33,074 bases of DNA from Bacteroidota bacterium. GTDB lineage: Bacteria > Bacteroidota > Bacteroidia > Chitinophagales > Saprospiraceae. The stretch spans positions 1 through 33,074 of the forward strand of contig JAFMDF010000071.1 of the NCBI GenBank assembly GCA_017857395.1. Direction: 5' to 3'. The notes beneath the pieces are model-generated. The model saw only the letters and a program-made list of their open reading frames with translations. It was not told the DNA's origin and ran no database searches. Made by a program: the position numbers and the translations under genes. How positions within the stretch are numbered: position 1 is the first letter of the stretch; every line of letters starts with the position of its first letter. This document shows, one piece after another, positions 31,652 through 33,074 of this stretch.

Positions 31652-32016
31652 CTTAATATGCTAAAGTCTAAGCTATAATAAAAAAAAGCCGAGCCAATCC
31701 CCCAATCAGCCCGACTTTAAAAATATTTTTTTGTCGTTACTATCTTACTATTCAAAAGGTATACCAAAAATAAAATTTGGTCACTTTACCTAAGAAAGAA
31801 AAATAAAATTGGGTTTATAAGTGTCCGTTAGACGTAAAAAGAAATTTTGTAATGGTAGGTAGATAAATAAAGAATAAATAACCTGCGGTAAAAAGAAGAA
31901 TTTCAGAAGAATTACAATGGATGGATTTGGAAAACCCCATAATTATTTAGTCCTGAATTATACCTAACTTCAAAATACTTCGTACAAAACACCACATCCA
32001 AGTACAATCGCTTTTT
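31652..32016. other. 365-bp gap with no convincing element
   Basis: A 7-bp inverted repeat (TAGCTTA, 31649-31655 with 31669-31675) overlaps the preceding stop codon and lacks a T-run on the plus strand. A short hairpin ACCAAA/TTTGGT lies near 31763-31781. One TGTCCG half-site near 31822 lacks its partner. I see no gene and no clear promoter. Confidence 0.5.
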
Positions 32017-33074
32017 ATGATTTTCACTTTTATCTATTGGTTTTTCGTATTTCTACTGCTGTTTGTAATAGGTTTTTCATTTGTCAATTTTATGGAAAAA
32101 ACCTCAGATGAGGTAAATAAAATAGTCTCGATTGAATACTATTTTATGGTAGGGTTTGTATTAATGACCGCTATAAGTGCGTATTTATCTATTTTTATCC
32201 CCCTCAATTCGTTTGTCCTTTTATCTGTTGTCTTTATTGGGTTAATCGTTTATCGCTTAAACAGCATAAAGCTTACCGAAATATTTAAGCGTTTCTATAC
32301 TTCCTTTACCGCATTAGAAAATTGGGAAAAGAGCATGCTACTGGCAGGAGTTTTTTTTTTAGTTTTGGTCGCATCCAATGAAATTTGGGTATCAGATACA
32401 AAGTTATATCATGCTCAAAATGTGCAATGGATACAACAGTATGCGGTCGTTCCAGGTTTAGGTAATTTTCAGCCTCAACTTGGTTATAATAATATGTTTT
32501 TTCCTGTAACCGCCTTATTTTCTCTCGAATTACCTTTTGCCTACCAAAATTACGATACCCTTATTTATCCTTTTAATGGTATTCTAATTTCCTTATTATT
32601 TTTGAAAATAGGTTCCTTTATACGTACAGAATTGAACCGAGGTGACTGGTGGAGAGCGAGTTTTTATGTTTTAATTTTTGGCTTTTGTCTCCTTCTTTTT
32701 CCAAAAGGACTAAGTTCTCCTGCACCAGACTATATCTGTGGCGCTCTAGTTATTTATGTTTTTTTAATGATAGAAAAACAAGGGTTTAATATACCTTATG
32801 ATCAATCCTTATACCTAAGTGGAGTTATCATTGCTGCTATTATTTTTAAACTGAGTGCCTTGTTGCTAGGGTTACTAATTTTACCACTTATAGCCACAAA
32901 TTTTACCCTTAAAAAATTACTGTCCATTATAGGAATAGCCTTACTAATTGGACTCCCTTTTTTAATTAGAAATTACTATTTATCAGGTTATTTAATTTTT
33001 CCTTTTCCTGCTATAGATTTATTTTCACCTGAGTGGAAAATAGCTAATGAAATAGCGGAGTTCGAGAAATTAGT
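32017..33074 (+). CDS. LIC_10190-like polytopic membrane protein, 3' end beyond the window
   Basis: An ATG at 32017 opens a frame that stays open for 352 codons to the window edge. The product is very hydrophobic with roughly eight to nine helices visible, beginning IFTFIYWFFVFLLLFVIGF. After about 125 residues it has WVSDTKLYHAQNVQWIQQYAVVPGLGNFQPQLGYNN. The D-x-x-L-Y-H plus V-P-G-L-G-N pattern recalls LIC_10190-type membrane proteins and GT-C-like glycosyltransferases, where an Asp in the first loop acts in catalysis. The family call is from memory of this motif. A possible role is in surface polysaccharide or lipid glycosylation. Confidence 0.7.
   Translation, partial: MIFTFIYWFFVFLLLFVIGFSFVNFMEKTSDEVNKIVSIEYYFMVGFVLMTAISAYLSIFIPLNSFVLLSVVFIGLIVYRLNSIKLTEIFKRFYTSFTALENWEKSMLLAGVFFLVLVASNEIWVSDTKLYHAQNVQWIQQYAVVPGLGNFQPQLGYNNMFFPVTALFSLELPFAYQNYDTLIYPFNGILISLLFLKIGSFIRTELNRGDWWRASFYVLIFGFCLLLFPKGLSSPAPDYICGALVIYVFLMIEKQGFNIPYDQSLYLSGVIIAAIIFKLSALLLGLLILPLIATNFTLKKLLSIIGIALLIGLPFLIRNYYLSGYLIFPFPAIDLFSPEWKIANEIAEFEKL

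Noticed and set aside
31680-31733. Terminator after the 501-aa gene in the A-run/T-run segment
   Set aside because: The A-run and T-run could pair but the GC-containing segments between them (GCCGAGCC and GCCCGAC) do not form a good stem.
31822-31837. Third TGTCCG operator near the window end
   Set aside because: Only a half-site is present; there is no GGACA partner at 6 bp and no second site 21 bp away.

Overview
The window is chromosomal DNA of an AT-rich member of the Bacteroidota. Three things point there: a secreted protein with a C-terminal type IX secretion sorting domain, TAnnTTTG-type -7 promoter boxes, and tandem MacB/FtsX-like permeases controlled by an NtrC-family regulator. The recF, dciA-like, TPR-protein and ribH cluster also fits. 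A Saprospiria-like lineage is my guess from overall style and is not proven. I see no rRNA, tRNA, CRISPR array, IS element or prophage.

Layout. Positions 1-9.7 kb hold housekeeping genes: fumC on +, then on - a choice-of-anchor B secreted protein, ribH, a YfgM-like TPR protein, pdhA, a dciA-like gene, recF, an AcpH-like gene and a YkuK-like gene. Positions 10-12.5 kb hold dapF and a secreted protein of unknown function on +. Positions 12.5-23.5 kb form an envelope/efflux block: FtsX-like permease A, a DUF4097-type adhesin-like protein, a 5'-truncated xisH with intact xisI, FtsX-like permease B, a LolD/MacB-type ATPase, an HlyD-family adaptor and, divergently, a sigma-54-dependent response regulator. 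Positions 23.5-33 kb hold a deoxynucleoside kinase, a luciferase-like monooxygenase, a membrane protein of unknown function, an aspartate aminotransferase, a YihY/BrkB protein, a 4HBT thioesterase, folP, a three-TM protein with a possible SPOR-like end, and the start of an LIC_10190-like membrane protein.

Two signals stand out beyond the genes. First, the efflux block appears to be a small sigma-54 regulon. Two tandem 16-bp palindromes (TGTCC-N6-GGACA type, 21 bp centre to centre) lie upstream of hlyD and again upstream of permease A. At both loci they sit almost the same distance (73/94 and 74/95 bp) from a TTTGGCAY -24-like element. The adjacent NtrC-family regulator is the obvious candidate to bind them.

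Second, many intergenic gaps hold in-register arrays of 7-bp or 8-bp units, such as AGTGATG, TTGAAAA, AACTCGC, CAGTTAG, GTTTAGAG and AAAAGGTG. These are often mirrored by an inverted array of the same period. The unit differs between loci but the period and the mirrored layout are kept. The arrays touch start or stop codons, and one appears to supply the TTG start codon of the deoxynucleoside kinase.
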